Source: Halovenus sp. (GTDB taxonomy: Archaea; Halobacteriota; Halobacteria; Halobacteriales; Haloarculaceae). From it: a stretch of DNA of 7,151 nucleotides. Positions within the stretch are counted from its first letter, which is position 1, and each line of letters starts with the position of its first letter. Below, in pieces: positions 1-5,848 of the stretch. The position numbers were made by a program, and so were the translations under genes. The notes beneath the pieces were generated by a model. It was not told the origin of the DNA. It ran no database searches and saw nothing but the letters and a program-made list of their open reading frames with translations. Location: NCBI GenBank assembly GCA_003551265.1, contig PUMG01000184.1:1-7151 (forward strand). Reading direction: 5' to 3'.

Positions 1-45
1 CCCGCCACATTCTCGTTCTCACACGATAGCAGAGTCTCTGTTTCA

Positions 46-61
46 TCAACAGCGCTGTCGA
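46..61. repeat. Near-perfect 16-bp palindrome after the kinase gene
   Basis: The central ten bases, ACAGCGCTGT (49-58), form a perfect palindrome. Including flanks, 46-61 is symmetric except for one pair (48/59). It starts about 12 nt past the stop of the dephospho-CoA kinase gene, in the short end of the window where no gene can be supported (1-72). There is no T-run beside it, so it is not a clear terminator. It could be an operator for the next gene or a chance palindrome. Confidence 0.25.
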
Positions 62-72
62 GCAGATTCCGT

Positions 73-636
73 TTACTTCGCACCCAGTAGTTCCCACACC
101 CGGGAGATATTCCCTTCCATGCGTGAGAGCAAGCGACGGATCTCTGCCTGCAACTGCTCGTCGACAGAGACCAGGACCATTCCGACACCAGGTTGTCCGT
201 AGACAACGCTCGAACCAGTGGCTGCAACTACGACCGCAGGGAGCGCGGCCAGGTCCTCCTCACCGTCGACTTCTATCAGTGTCGATTTCGACGTTTCCCT
301 CCACGCCCGAAGTGCATCCACGAGTGCACGGAGTAACCCGGAAGTCAGTGTCGCTGGTGGGTTCGAGACAGCGACACGGTTGTCGAAGCCGTCGTAGTTC
401 TGAATCGTCTGTGAAACCTCTGCATCGACAGTTGTCCGCTCGGTTCGCTCGTCGACGAGCGCAACTGCAGGGGTGTAGTCTGCTTCGATGAGGTGGTACG
501 TTACGACATCGCCGACACTGAGCAGGGGAGAAGACGCCTCGGCGAGAAGTTCGTCTGCATCCGTAAATACGGGGCCCATCGGGTCTTTGAGTTCGCTACG
601 GAGTGCGTCCGGGAGTTCGAGAACGACGTCGGTCAC
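73..636 (-). CDS. GTP-dependent dephospho-CoA kinase (DUF359 family)
   Basis: This 187-residue protein matches the archaeal DUF359 family. That family phosphorylates dephospho-CoA with GTP, the last step of coenzyme A synthesis in the cytosol, in place of bacterial CoaE. Visible family blocks are GDVVT at 42-46, VDERTER at 61-67, NPPATLT at 92-98, GEEDLAALP at 125-133 and VYGQPG at 145-150. The acidic residues in the first two blocks and in GEED are the kind of residues the family uses for nucleotide and metal binding. Length is typical. The start is GTG at 634-636, one base after the spt4 stop (TAA at 638-640), with no upstream room for a longer frame. It is the last visible gene of the operon. 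The family assignment is firm; the reaction is known from archaeal homologues, not from this sequence. Confidence 0.9.
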   Translation of the reverse strand: MTDVVLELPDALRSELKDPMGPVFTDADELLAEASSPLLSVGDVVTYHLIEADYTPAVALVDERTERTTVDAEVSQTIQNYDGFDNRVAVSNPPATLTSGLLRALVDALRAWRETSKSTLIEVDGEEDLAALPAVVVAATGSSVVYGQPGVGMVLVSVDEQLQAEIRRLLSRMEGNISRVWELLGAK

Positions 637-637
637 G

Positions 638-835
638 TTAGCGAACCTTCAGTGCGTACTTTCCGGGTTCGGTGACGCCCATCTCCTCGGCGATGACGCT
701 CTGGTCGGGGTGGCCAATGACCACGTAGCCAGCCCAGTCCTCGGTGAGTGAGGTCGAGCCACAGGCGATGCAGGACTCTGTCTCTTCGGTCTCCTGAATC
801 CGGTGGCAGTCCCGACAGACGAGTTGCTTGGCCAT
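638..835 (-). CDS. spt4: Transcription elongation factor Spt4 (RNA polymerase subunit E'')
   Basis: This 65-residue protein is the archaeal Spt4. It pairs with the NGN domain of Spt5 to form a clamp on RNA polymerase and raise elongation processivity. Four zinc ligands are visible as two CxxC pairs, C7/C10 (CRDC) and C22/C25 (CIAC). They are followed by the family pattern around residues 33-58: an aromatic, a glycine and a hydrophobic strand, then a basic C-terminus ending LKVR. The ATG (835-833) overlaps the rpo7 stop by one base (TGATG), which favours translational coupling. A GGTGA sequence six bases before the ATG is a good Shine-Dalgarno. Spt5 is not in the window, which is usual for haloarchaea. 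Full length, with no missing ligand. Confidence 0.93.
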   Translation of the reverse strand: MAKQLVCRDCHRIQETEETESCIACGSTSLTEDWAGYVVIGHPDQSVIAEEMGVTEPGKYALKVR

Positions 836-1413
836 CAGCGTTCACCCGGTTCGGCCTGTGTCTGTCGCCTCTCGCGTTCGGCTTTCAACCAGCCGTGTTT
901 GCCAAGTCCGACCTGTTTCGCCGTCAGTCCGATTTTCGAGTCGCGTGGGTTACGCTCGTCGATGCTCTTCGTGACGATGCGTGTGCGGACCGCATCACCC
1001 ACACCGAGGGTCCTGCTCGATTCGCGCGAGGCGAGTTGCTGGTTCTCCGTGTCGAGCGCCAGATACTCGTCTGAGATCTGTGAGACGTGCAGGAGTCCGT
1101 CCACCGGACCGATGCCGACGAACGCACCGAAGCTCACGACCTCGACGATCTCACCGTCGACGACCTCCTGCATCTGTGGGTCGAACGTGAGCGCGTCGAA
1201 CTCGACTTCGTAGTACACGCCCGGTTCGTTGTGCAACACGGCACCGTCGCCGATGTCGTGGATGTCGACGACGGAGACGACAGAGCCGACGTCCTCGTCG
1301 ACTCGTCCCTCCAGTTTGTCCTGGAGAAGTTTCTTCACGAGCTCCGGCGTGACGTCCGCCAGGTGCTCCGGTGGTACCTCGACCGTATCGATCAGTCTGG
1401 CCCGTTTGTACAT
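835..1413 (-). CDS. rpo7: DNA-directed RNA polymerase subunit Rpo7 (RpoE')
   Basis: This 192-residue protein is the archaeal counterpart of eukaryotic Rpb7. With Rpo4 it forms the stalk of RNA polymerase, which contacts nascent RNA and helps open-complex formation and termination. The N-terminal half (about 1-80) is the Rpb7 tip domain: it begins MYKRARLIDTVEVPP, the usual signature, and contains the GDGAVLHNEPGVYYEVEFDAL strand region. An S1 RNA-binding domain runs from about 82 to 165, with GEIVEVVSFGAFVGIGPVDG (87-106) and LHVSQIS. A charged tail rich in K, R and E ends the protein. The ATG at 1411-1413 lies three bases after the PIN gene stop (TAA at 1417-1419), with no evident Shine-Dalgarno. 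Its last base is shared with the spt4 start. Intact and ordinary. Confidence 0.95.
   Translation of the reverse strand: MYKRARLIDTVEVPPEHLADVTPELVKKLLQDKLEGRVDEDVGSVVSVVDIHDIGDGAVLHNEPGVYYEVEFDALTFDPQMQEVVDGEIVEVVSFGAFVGIGPVDGLLHVSQISDEYLALDTENQQLASRESSRTLGVGDAVRTRIVTKSIDERNPRDSKIGLTAKQVGLGKHGWLKAERERRQTQAEPGER
842..846 (-). promoter_or_regulatory. Shine-Dalgarno sequence for spt4
   Basis: On the minus strand GGTGA lies within the last codons of rpo7, six bases before the spt4 ATG. It complements part of the ATCACCTCC 3' end expected for haloarchaeal 16S rRNA. It supports the ATG at 835 as the true start. The other genes of the operon lack an equally clear site. Confidence 0.5.
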
Positions 1414-1416
1414 AGA

Positions 1417-1797
1417 TTATGGTTGAGTGATACTCAGTTTGTTCCGCCCCCGTAAACAAATTACTGATGTGTCCGCGTCGAGCAGACGGTTCCGGAGCGG
1501 CCTGTCGTTCGTCACGACGTATGTTACGTCGTCTGCCTGTGCAAGTTCGTACACCGAATCGTCCGCGTACGTCGCCTCCGTTTCCCGAGTCGTACAGCGC
1601 TCGTGTGCGAGGTCGAGTCCGACGCTGGCGGCCGTCGCCTCTTTTCCGCTGCCGTCAGCGAGTTTCTCCAGCTCAGCGAGCACGGTCTCTGGAACGACAC
1701 AGGTCGGTCCGTCGAGCAGTCTGTCGAGTTCCTCGAACAGCCTGACGTTACATTCGACGGGCATCATGAGCGCGTTTGTATCGAGAACCACAGTCAC
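1417..1797 (-). CDS. PIN-domain ribonuclease, Fcf1/Utp24-like (COG1412 type)
   Basis: The protein is a stand-alone PIN domain of 126 residues. It opens with the strand VVLDTNAL, where D6 is the first catalytic acid. Further conserved acidic positions are E42 (or E37), D79/D80 in the YADD motif and D98 in [12 protein letters not shown], the full metal-binding set of an active PIN nuclease. Archaeal PIN proteins next to aIF2 gamma and Rpo7 belong to the group related to eukaryotic Fcf1/Utp24, endonucleases acting on pre-18S rRNA, so a role in rRNA processing is inferred from context. I chose the GTG at 1797-1795 because it overlaps the aIF2 gamma stop in a GTGA junction and sits just before the first strand. 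A longer frame to 1878 exists but adds residues unlike the family. No antitoxin gene is adjacent, which argues against a VapC toxin. Confidence 0.85.
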   Translation of the reverse strand: MTVVLDTNALMMPVECNVRLFEELDRLLDGPTCVVPETVLAELEKLADGSGKEATAASVGLDLAHERCTTRETEATYADDSVYELAQADDVTYVVTNDRPLRNRLLDADTSVICLRGRNKLSITQP

Positions 1798-3020
1798 TGT
1801 AGCGTTCCGTAGCCGATGAGCCGCCACCGCGCGCCAACCCGGCGATTGATGGCGATTTTGATCCCCGGTTCGGCACACACCGGTCGTTTGAGGTTCACAT
1901 CACACTCGTCCCCACGAGCGCTCGTCACCGCACCCACTGTCGTCGCGGTCCCCACAGTCAACATCAGTGGCTCGCCCGTCGAGATTTCCTCGACTGTCTC
2001 TTGATTGTCTCCGACGATCCGGTCGAGAAGCGTCACTTCCATCGTGAACGAGTCGTGGACGGGCGGGAGCGTCCCGGGTGGGCCAGCGACCTGCCCGGCG
2101 AGCGCATCACCTTTGGTGATAGAAGGGTCGAGTCCTGTGCCGACACCAATCAGTCCGCCGGGCGTCACCTCCTCGACTGTCTCACCGCCAGCCTGCAACG
2201 AGCGAATCTCGGTCTCGACTGGTTCCCACTCGGTCTGGCCACCTTCTTCGACCTGTCGTCCGGGTCGGAGTTCGAGTGCCTCACCCGTCGTGAGTTTCCC
2301 TGCTGCGAGCGTTCCGCCGAGAACGCCGCCTGTGAGCGAGTCCCACTTCGTTCCCGGTCGGTTGATGTCGAAACTCCGGGCGACGAACATCTCCGCATCG
2401 GCTTCCGGGTCGCGCTCCGGTGTCGGAATCTCCTCTTCGATGGTCTGTATCAGCAGGTCCATGTTGACCTCCTGCTGGGCGCTTACGGGCACGATAGGTG
2501 CACCCTCTGCGACGGTGCCTGCAACGAACTCCTGAATCTGTCCGTAGTTCGCGCGCGCCTGTTCCCGGTCGACGAGGTCAATCTTGTTCTGGGCAATGAC
2601 GATGTTTTCGATGCCGATGATGTCGAGCGCCATGAGGTGCTCTTCGGTCTGAGCCTGTGGGACATCCTCCCCAGCGGAGACGACGAGCACGGCGCCGTCC
2701 ATTATCGACGCACCGCTCAGCATCGTCGCCATCAGCGTCTCGTGCCCCGGTGCGTCGACGAACGAGACTGTCCTGAGCACCTCGCTTTCCGTCCCATCCG
2801 GACACTCGGTCTCGATGGTGTAGCGCATCGGCTCTTCTACCTCGGGACACTGCCGTAAGGTCGCGTCGGCATAGCCCAGTCGGATAGAGATTCCCCGCTT
2901 CAGTTCCTCGGAGTGCTGGTCCGTCCAGTGTCCGCTCAATGCCTGGACCAGCGTCGTCTTGCCGTGGTCGACGTGTCCGACGAGTCCGATATTTACCTCC
3001 GGTTGCTTGTTCGCGTTCAT
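1794..3020 (-). CDS. eif2g: Translation initiation factor aIF2 subunit gamma (GTPase)
   Basis: This 408-residue protein is the GTP-binding core of aIF2, which carries initiator Met-tRNA to the small ribosomal subunit. The GTPase domain (about 8-205) shows P-loop GHVDHGKT (15-22), switch 1 RGISIRLGY (42-50), DAPGH (89-93), NKID (144-147) and SAQ (179-181). Two beta-barrel domains follow (about 208-325 and 328-408), ending with the family C-terminus [12 protein letters not shown]. In many archaea the insert between switch 1 and DAPGH carries a four-cysteine zinc knuckle. Here only C58 and C73 remain, so it probably cannot bind zinc in the usual way; I recall haloarchaeal homologues looking similar. 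The ATG at 3018-3020 is preceded by a promoter and a 142-nt spacer, making this the first gene of the operon. Alpha and beta subunits are not in the window. Confidence 0.96.
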   Translation of the reverse strand: MNANKQPEVNIGLVGHVDHGKTTLVQALSGHWTDQHSEELKRGISIRLGYADATLRQCPEVEEPMRYTIETECPDGTESEVLRTVSFVDAPGHETLMATMLSGASIMDGAVLVVSAGEDVPQAQTEEHLMALDIIGIENIVIAQNKIDLVDREQARANYGQIQEFVAGTVAEGAPIVPVSAQQEVNMDLLIQTIEEEIPTPERDPEADAEMFVARSFDINRPGTKWDSLTGGVLGGTLAAGKLTTGEALELRPGRQVEEGGQTEWEPVETEIRSLQAGGETVEEVTPGGLIGVGTGLDPSITKGDALAGQVAGPPGTLPPVHDSFTMEVTLLDRIVGDNQETVEEISTGEPLMLTVGTATTVGAVTSARGDECDVNLKRPVCAEPGIKIAINRRVGARWRLIGYGTLQ

Positions 3021-3058
3021 CTCGATAGTAATATGCGTGGATTTCGCTCTCTCACGGT

Positions 3059-3065
3059 GATAAAC
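3059..3065 (-). promoter_or_regulatory. Probable TATA box of the aIF2 gamma operon
   Basis: On the minus strand GTTTATC lies about 40 nt before the aIF2 gamma ATG, in an otherwise GC-rich stretch. With the usual TATA-to-start distance of about 26 nt, transcription would begin near 3036-3038 and leave a leader of some 15-18 nt. No strong Shine-Dalgarno is seen in that leader. A second AT-rich patch at 3029-3036 is too close to the ATG to be the TATA box. Confidence 0.45.
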
Positions 3066-3074
3066 CTACTGTTT

Positions 3075-3088
3075 CGTGGCGCGCCACG
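3075..3088. repeat. Perfect 14-bp palindrome upstream of the operon promoter
   Basis: CGTGGCGCGCCACG reads the same on both strands. It lies nine bases upstream of the putative TATA box of the aIF2 gamma operon, a usual place for an activator site or for a protein competing with TFB. It is noncoding on the annotated genes: the small gene upstream ends at 3163. As RNA it would have a near-zero loop, so a dimeric DNA-binding site is more likely than a hairpin. Confidence 0.5.
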
Positions 3089-3115
3089 TAACACCTGCTC
3101 AGCGGATATCGGACC

Positions 3116-3121
3116 AAAAAA
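3116..3121 (-). terminator. T6 run, likely terminator after the small purC-linked gene
   Basis: The minus strand has six consecutive T residues about 42 nt past the stop of the small hypothetical gene. Archaeal RNA polymerase commonly stops at such T-runs without a hairpin. It separates the purC unit from the aIF2 gamma promoter. I see no other T-run of this length among the intergenic sequences of the window. Confidence 0.5.
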
Positions 3122-3162
3122 CGGCAGCTTCAACAAATCTCCGATGACGTACGATACTCTCT

Positions 3163-3528
3163 CTATCTGAATCCTTCGACGACGCTGACGATACCGTTCC
3201 CCATCTCGACGAGTGCGGTCTCGTGGGGACCGCTGCCGAGGAGGCACTCTGCCGTTGTGTGCTGACCGTCTTCAAGGCGTGCATCCACACGATAGACACC
3301 ACGGGGCAGTCGAGTCTCGACCACGATGGTTTCGAGCGGTCCAACGGTGAACTCTCGGTCGTAGGCGACTGTGTCATCGGGAGTGGTGAACCGCACTGCA
3401 ACGGTGTAGCCATCAACTCCGTCGTGATTCCGAACGACGATGCACTCCTCACTGACCAGTCTCGCGTCGTGTGTTTCGGTCTTGCTGTCGGTACTGCGGT
3501 GGGAGGGTGTAGGCGGCTTCGCTGCCAT
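3163..3528 (-). CDS. Small hypothetical protein, predicted single beta-sandwich
   Basis: I do not recognise this gene. The preferred 121-residue product has a polar, probably disordered N-terminus (about 1-22, rich in P, S, T and K). From about 23 it runs as alternating hydrophobic and polar strands typical of an Ig-like or CARDB-like sandwich: ECIVVRNHD (28-36), YTVAVRF (41-47), REFTVGPLETIVVETRLPRG (58-77), VYRVDARLEDG (78-88) and TAECLLG (92-98). There is no signal peptide, membrane segment or catalytic motif. The two cysteines are C29 and C95. I chose the ATG at 3528. A longer frame starts at a GTG (3612) overlapping the purC stop, but its extra 28 codons include AGA and GGA and have weaker GC bias at third positions. 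It lies 80 nt behind purC on the same strand and may be cotranscribed. The fold is inferred by eye from the strand pattern. Confidence 0.7.
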   Translation of the reverse strand: MAAKPPTPSHRSTDSKTETHDARLVSEECIVVRNHDGVDGYTVAVRFTTPDDTVAYDREFTVGPLETIVVETRLPRGVYRVDARLEDGQHTTAECLLGSGPHETALVEMGNGIVSVVEGFR

Positions 3529-3608
3529 AGGGTAATATCCACTGTCCGCCCATGTGAAATCCGATACCGTGTCTCTCGCTGTGAAACAGGTTACAGAGAC
3601 CGGTCCTC

Positions 3609-4637
3609 TCACAGTGTCGCAAACCGTGCCAGCGCATCATCCAGTTCAGGCGCGTCGAAAATCTCCCGTCCAACGAAGGTGTTTGTCCCGGCGCAGTACA
3701 GGTCACGACCTGCTTGAATTACCTCGTCGTCGAGCGGCTCTGGCGCTCGCTCACACAGCGATTTCCAGTTGTCGACACCCTCCTCGTCCGCACGGCGTTT
3801 CGCAACACTCACTGCCTCGACCCACTCCGGCTGTGTGTGTTTGTGGTACTGACGGAGACGCTCTTTCGAGACCTGCTGTCCGTCGAGCGAGAAACGGTTC
3901 TCGTCGAACGTCCCGACGACGTCGGCGACTCTGACCTCGCCATCGTAGTACAGGCACTCGATTTTTCCATCCTCGTGTGTCAGCCCTGCACGCTCGGCCT
4001 GTCCGGTAACGAGTCGGTTCACGTCGCGCGCGATTGATTCGAGAGCGTCGAGGCCCGCTGTGCCAGCGATTGCGTCGGCTTCCTCGTCCGAGAGGTACCG
4101 GTCCTGCTCTTCGTACTTGGTGGAGAACTCAACGATAGGCTCGGGAAGGTCGACTGCCTGTTCGGGCCACTCCTCGAAATCGAGTCCGTACGCAGTCGGG
4201 TCACCGCGCGTGCGGAGTGAGGAGCCGACTGGTACCCGATTCCGGAAGACGATCTCCAGCGGCACGAGGTAGTTCTCACCTGCCTCCGCGTGATAGGCGT
4301 CGTAGTCGTAGGTCCCGTCCTCGAACGGAAGCTCAGGAACCTGCGTCAGGTCGATAGCCATCTCCCGCGGAGGCTGGTCTGCTGCGAGCGCCTCCTCGAG
4401 CGAGCACGGTTCGTCGTCGACAACGACGCCCCGGTAGTGCGTCCGGACGCCAGCGTCTTCGAGCAGTTCGAAGTTGAACGCGCCCATCGTACACAGCGAC
4501 GCACCCTTGTCGGGAATCTCGTCCGGCATCTTCCCCCAGTCGAACACGGAGTAGGCGTCGGTGAACTCGAACACGCCCCGACCCATCGAGTCGGTTGTCG
4601 CCTCCTGAGTCACTCTGAAGTTTTTCACACTCGTCAT
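3609..4637 (-). CDS. purC: Phosphoribosylaminoimidazole-succinocarboxamide synthase (SAICAR synthetase)
   Basis: The 342-residue enzyme joins aspartate to CAIR using ATP, giving SAICAR in de novo purine synthesis (EC 6.3.2.6). Family blocks are [17 protein letters not shown] (23-39), [18 protein letters not shown] (43-60), THYRG (66-70), [17 protein letters not shown] (125-141), [12 protein letters not shown] (172-183), [20 protein letters not shown] (223-242) and [10 protein letters not shown] (257-266). It is about 100 residues longer than the bacterial enzyme of roughly 240. The extra length includes an acidic insert at about 71-120 and the C-terminal tail; I recall haloarchaeal PurC also being long. 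The ATG at 4637 follows a TATA-like element at leaderless distance. It diverges from the exchanger gene, and a small hypothetical gene follows it. No other purine gene is in the window. Confidence 0.93.
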   Translation of the reverse strand: MTSVKNFRVTQEATTDSMGRGVFEFTDAYSVFDWGKMPDEIPDKGASLCTMGAFNFELLEDAGVRTHYRGVVVDDEPCSLEEALAADQPPREMAIDLTQVPELPFEDGTYDYDAYHAEAGENYLVPLEIVFRNRVPVGSSLRTRGDPTAYGLDFEEWPEQAVDLPEPIVEFSTKYEEQDRYLSDEEADAIAGTAGLDALESIARDVNRLVTGQAERAGLTHEDGKIECLYYDGEVRVADVVGTFDENRFSLDGQQVSKERLRQYHKHTQPEWVEAVSVAKRRADEEGVDNWKSLCERAPEPLDDEVIQAGRDLYCAGTNTFVGREIFDAPELDDALARFATL

Positions 4638-4660
4638 TACCCGCTTATTCTGTTGCCGGT

Positions 4661-4668
4661 GTTAAGAG
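4661..4668 (-). promoter_or_regulatory. TATA-like element of purC
   Basis: On the minus strand CTCTTAAC lies 24-31 nt before the purC ATG. That is the spacing of a leaderless haloarchaeal transcript starting at or next to the start codon. The match to a TATA consensus is weak. No Shine-Dalgarno is present, in keeping with a leaderless message. Confidence 0.35.
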
Positions 4669-4698
4669 CGTTCAGGAATCACACAGGCGAGAATCTCC

Positions 4699-4763
4699 CA
4701 CGTCGCTCCCATGTCGCTCGCGCGTCGTTCAGTGTCACTACTGCGCCACTCGTGCGTCGTTCA
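4699..4763. repeat. About 11-bp-periodic repeat array upstream of the exchanger gene
   Basis: Three adjoining 11-bp units begin at 4699, 4710 and 4721 (CACGTCGCTCC, CATGTCGCTCG, CGCGTCGTTCA). Degenerate units follow near 4731 and 4742. A last clear unit at 4753-4763 (TGCGTCGTTCA) matches the third in 10 of 11 bases. The shared core is GTCGYTC. Core positions step by 11, 11, 10, 11 and 11 bases, about one DNA helix turn. The last unit ends three bases before the TATA-like element of the exchanger gene. The array lies wholly in the noncoding spacer between divergent purC and the exchanger. It may be a set of phased protein-binding sites. Confidence 0.55.
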
Positions 4764-4766
4764 ACG

Positions 4767-4774
4767 AATATAAG
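4767..4774 (+). promoter_or_regulatory. TATA box of the exchanger gene
   Basis: AATATAAG sits 26-33 nt before the ATG at 4800, the spacing expected for a leaderless transcript. It is the only AT-rich hexamer in the surrounding GC-rich spacer. The bases just upstream (CAACG) could serve as a TFB recognition element and belong to the edge of the repeat array, so a bound regulator there could block TFB/TBP. Confidence 0.6.
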
Positions 4775-4799
4775 CCGTTCATCCACGACAGACAGCATA

Positions 4800-5810
4800 A
4801 TGGCAGATGCGCTGGTGTTGCAGGTGGTCATCATCCTCCTCGCAACTGTTGCAATCTGGGTCGGCAGTAGCTGGCTCGAAGAGGCTAGCGCGAAGCTCGC
4901 AGTGTACTATGACTTACCGCCAGTCGTTCAGGGCGGAATTATCGCCGCAGTTGGGTCGAGCTTTCCCGAACTGGCAAGCGTCATCTTCGCGGCGCTCGCT
5001 GGGTCGTTCGGACTCGGCGTGGGCGCAATCGTCGGATCCGCTATCTTCAACGTGCTGGTCATTCCTGCACTCGCCGTGCTCGTCGCAGGCACACCCATCG
5101 AAGCGACACGGACACTCGTCCACAAGGAGACGCTGTTTTATCTGCTCTCAGTCGTCGTCCTCTTTTTGACGTTCGCACTCGCACTCATCTACTATCCGGT
5201 GGACAGCTCACTCACCGGCGAACTCACTCGCCCCCTCGTGCTGTTCCCGCTGGCGGTGTACGTGCTCTATCTCTTCTTGCAATGGCAGGACACGACGGAC
5301 TACGGTGGCCGGATACAGACGATGTCGATTCAACCCATGAAGCAGTGGGGCCTGCTCGTTGCTGGTCTCGCCGTGATTCTCGTCGCCGTCGAGCGACTCG
5401 TCCACGCGGTCATCGTTCTCGGCGACGCTGCAGGGACTCCCGAGTTCTTCTGGGGAGTCACTATCGTCGCCGCCGCGACCAGCCTCCCTGATGCGCTGGT
5501 GAGCGTCCAGGCCGCTGGCAAGAATCGGGACGTGGCGAGCATCGCGAACGTCGTTGGCTCGAACACGTTCGACCTGCTCGTGGTCATCCCTCTTGGCGTG
5601 CTTCTGACTGGTGTTGCACCCGTCGACTTCGGCATCACCGCACCCATGATGGGGGTTCTCGTCCTCGCCACTGCAGTGTTGTTCATAACGCTTCGGACAG
5701 ACCTGCTGTTGACCCGTCGAGAGGCATACGTGTTACTCGTCGCGTATCTCGCGTTCGTCGGCTGGGTCCTCGCAGAGGCGCTTAGAATCGTGACCGTGCT
5801 TCCATCGTGA
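4800..5810 (+). CDS. Sodium/calcium exchanger family membrane protein (CaCA, YrbG/NCX-like)
   Basis: The 336-residue protein is a ten-helix membrane protein of the cation:Ca2+ antiporter superfamily, which typically expels Ca2+ in exchange for Na+. It has the two inverted alpha-repeats. Alpha-1 has GGIIAAVGSSFPE (45-57) and GSAIFN (79-84); alpha-2 has GVTIVAAATSLPD (219-231) and GSNTFD (253-258). Approximate hydrophobic segments are 5-25, 43-66, 72-97, 110-132, 145-161, 183-205, 215-238, 246-271, 279-297 and 308-330, with a charged loop near 163-180. The N-terminus is short with no cleaved signal. Two positions depart from the usual GTSLPE/GSN pattern: Asp231 replaces the alpha-2 glutamate, and Ala81 follows GS in alpha-1. 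The reading frame stays open upstream of 4800, but that part is antisense to purC; the ATG at 4800 with its TATA box is the start. Ion specificity is inferred from the family. Confidence 0.88.
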   Translation: MADALVLQVVIILLATVAIWVGSSWLEEASAKLAVYYDLPPVVQGGIIAAVGSSFPELASVIFAALAGSFGLGVGAIVGSAIFNVLVIPALAVLVAGTPIEATRTLVHKETLFYLLSVVVLFLTFALALIYYPVDSSLTGELTRPLVLFPLAVYVLYLFLQWQDTTDYGGRIQTMSIQPMKQWGLLVAGLAVILVAVERLVHAVIVLGDAAGTPEFFWGVTIVAAATSLPDALVSVQAAGKNRDVASIANVVGSNTFDLLVVIPLGVLLTGVAPVDFGITAPMMGVLVLATAVLFITLRTDLLLTRREAYVLLVAYLAFVGWVLAEALRIVTVLPS

Positions 5811-5818
5811 CTGTTCTC

Positions 5819-5848
5819 CCAGGCAAGAATGACCTGGTCAGGTACCAG
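5819..5848. terminator. Possible hairpins between convergent genes
   Basis: The exchanger and lipoprotein genes converge with only 27 bases between their stops. CCAGG at 5819-5823 can pair with CCTGG at 5833-5837. Alternatively CTGGT at 5834-5838 can pair with ACCAG at 5844-5848. The two stems share bases and exclude each other. Neither has a T-run beside it on either strand, so a terminator role is a guess. Confidence 0.2.

Noticed and set aside
123..491. Plus-strand frame opposite the dephospho-CoA kinase gene, rich in R, S and P
   Set aside because: The composition is that of a shadow frame, and the opposite strand carries a clear conserved gene.
1417..1797. VapC toxin of a toxin-antitoxin pair
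   Set aside because: No small antitoxin frame precedes or follows it. The neighbours are aIF2 gamma and Rpo7, a conserved housekeeping context.
1798..1878. Longer start for the PIN gene inside aIF2 gamma
   Set aside because: The added residues are basic and unlike a PIN N-terminus. The GTG at 1797 sits directly before the first catalytic strand and forms a standard 4-base overlap.
2001..2858. Long open frame (285 codons) on the plus strand, antisense to aIF2 gamma
   Set aside because: GC-rich haloarchaeal genes routinely leave antisense frames open. The product has no recognisable domain, and the opposite strand is an unmistakable conserved gene.
3579..3589. 11-mer CTGTTTCACAG (minus strand) repeated at 7024-7034 (plus strand)
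   Set aside because: Several shared 11-mers are expected by chance in 7 kb when both strands are counted, and the two sites have unlike positions relative to genes.
3529..3612. GTG start for the small hypothetical gene, overlapping the purC stop (GTGA)
   Set aside because: The overlap is attractive for coupling, but the added 28 codons have weak third-position GC bias and rare codons (AGA, GGA). The ATG at 3528 fits better. It remains possible.
4290..4799. 170-codon upstream extension of the exchanger reading frame
   Set aside because: It is antisense to purC and crosses the purC promoter and the repeat array. A TATA box lies correctly before the ATG at 4800, and the extension does not look like an exchanger N-terminus.
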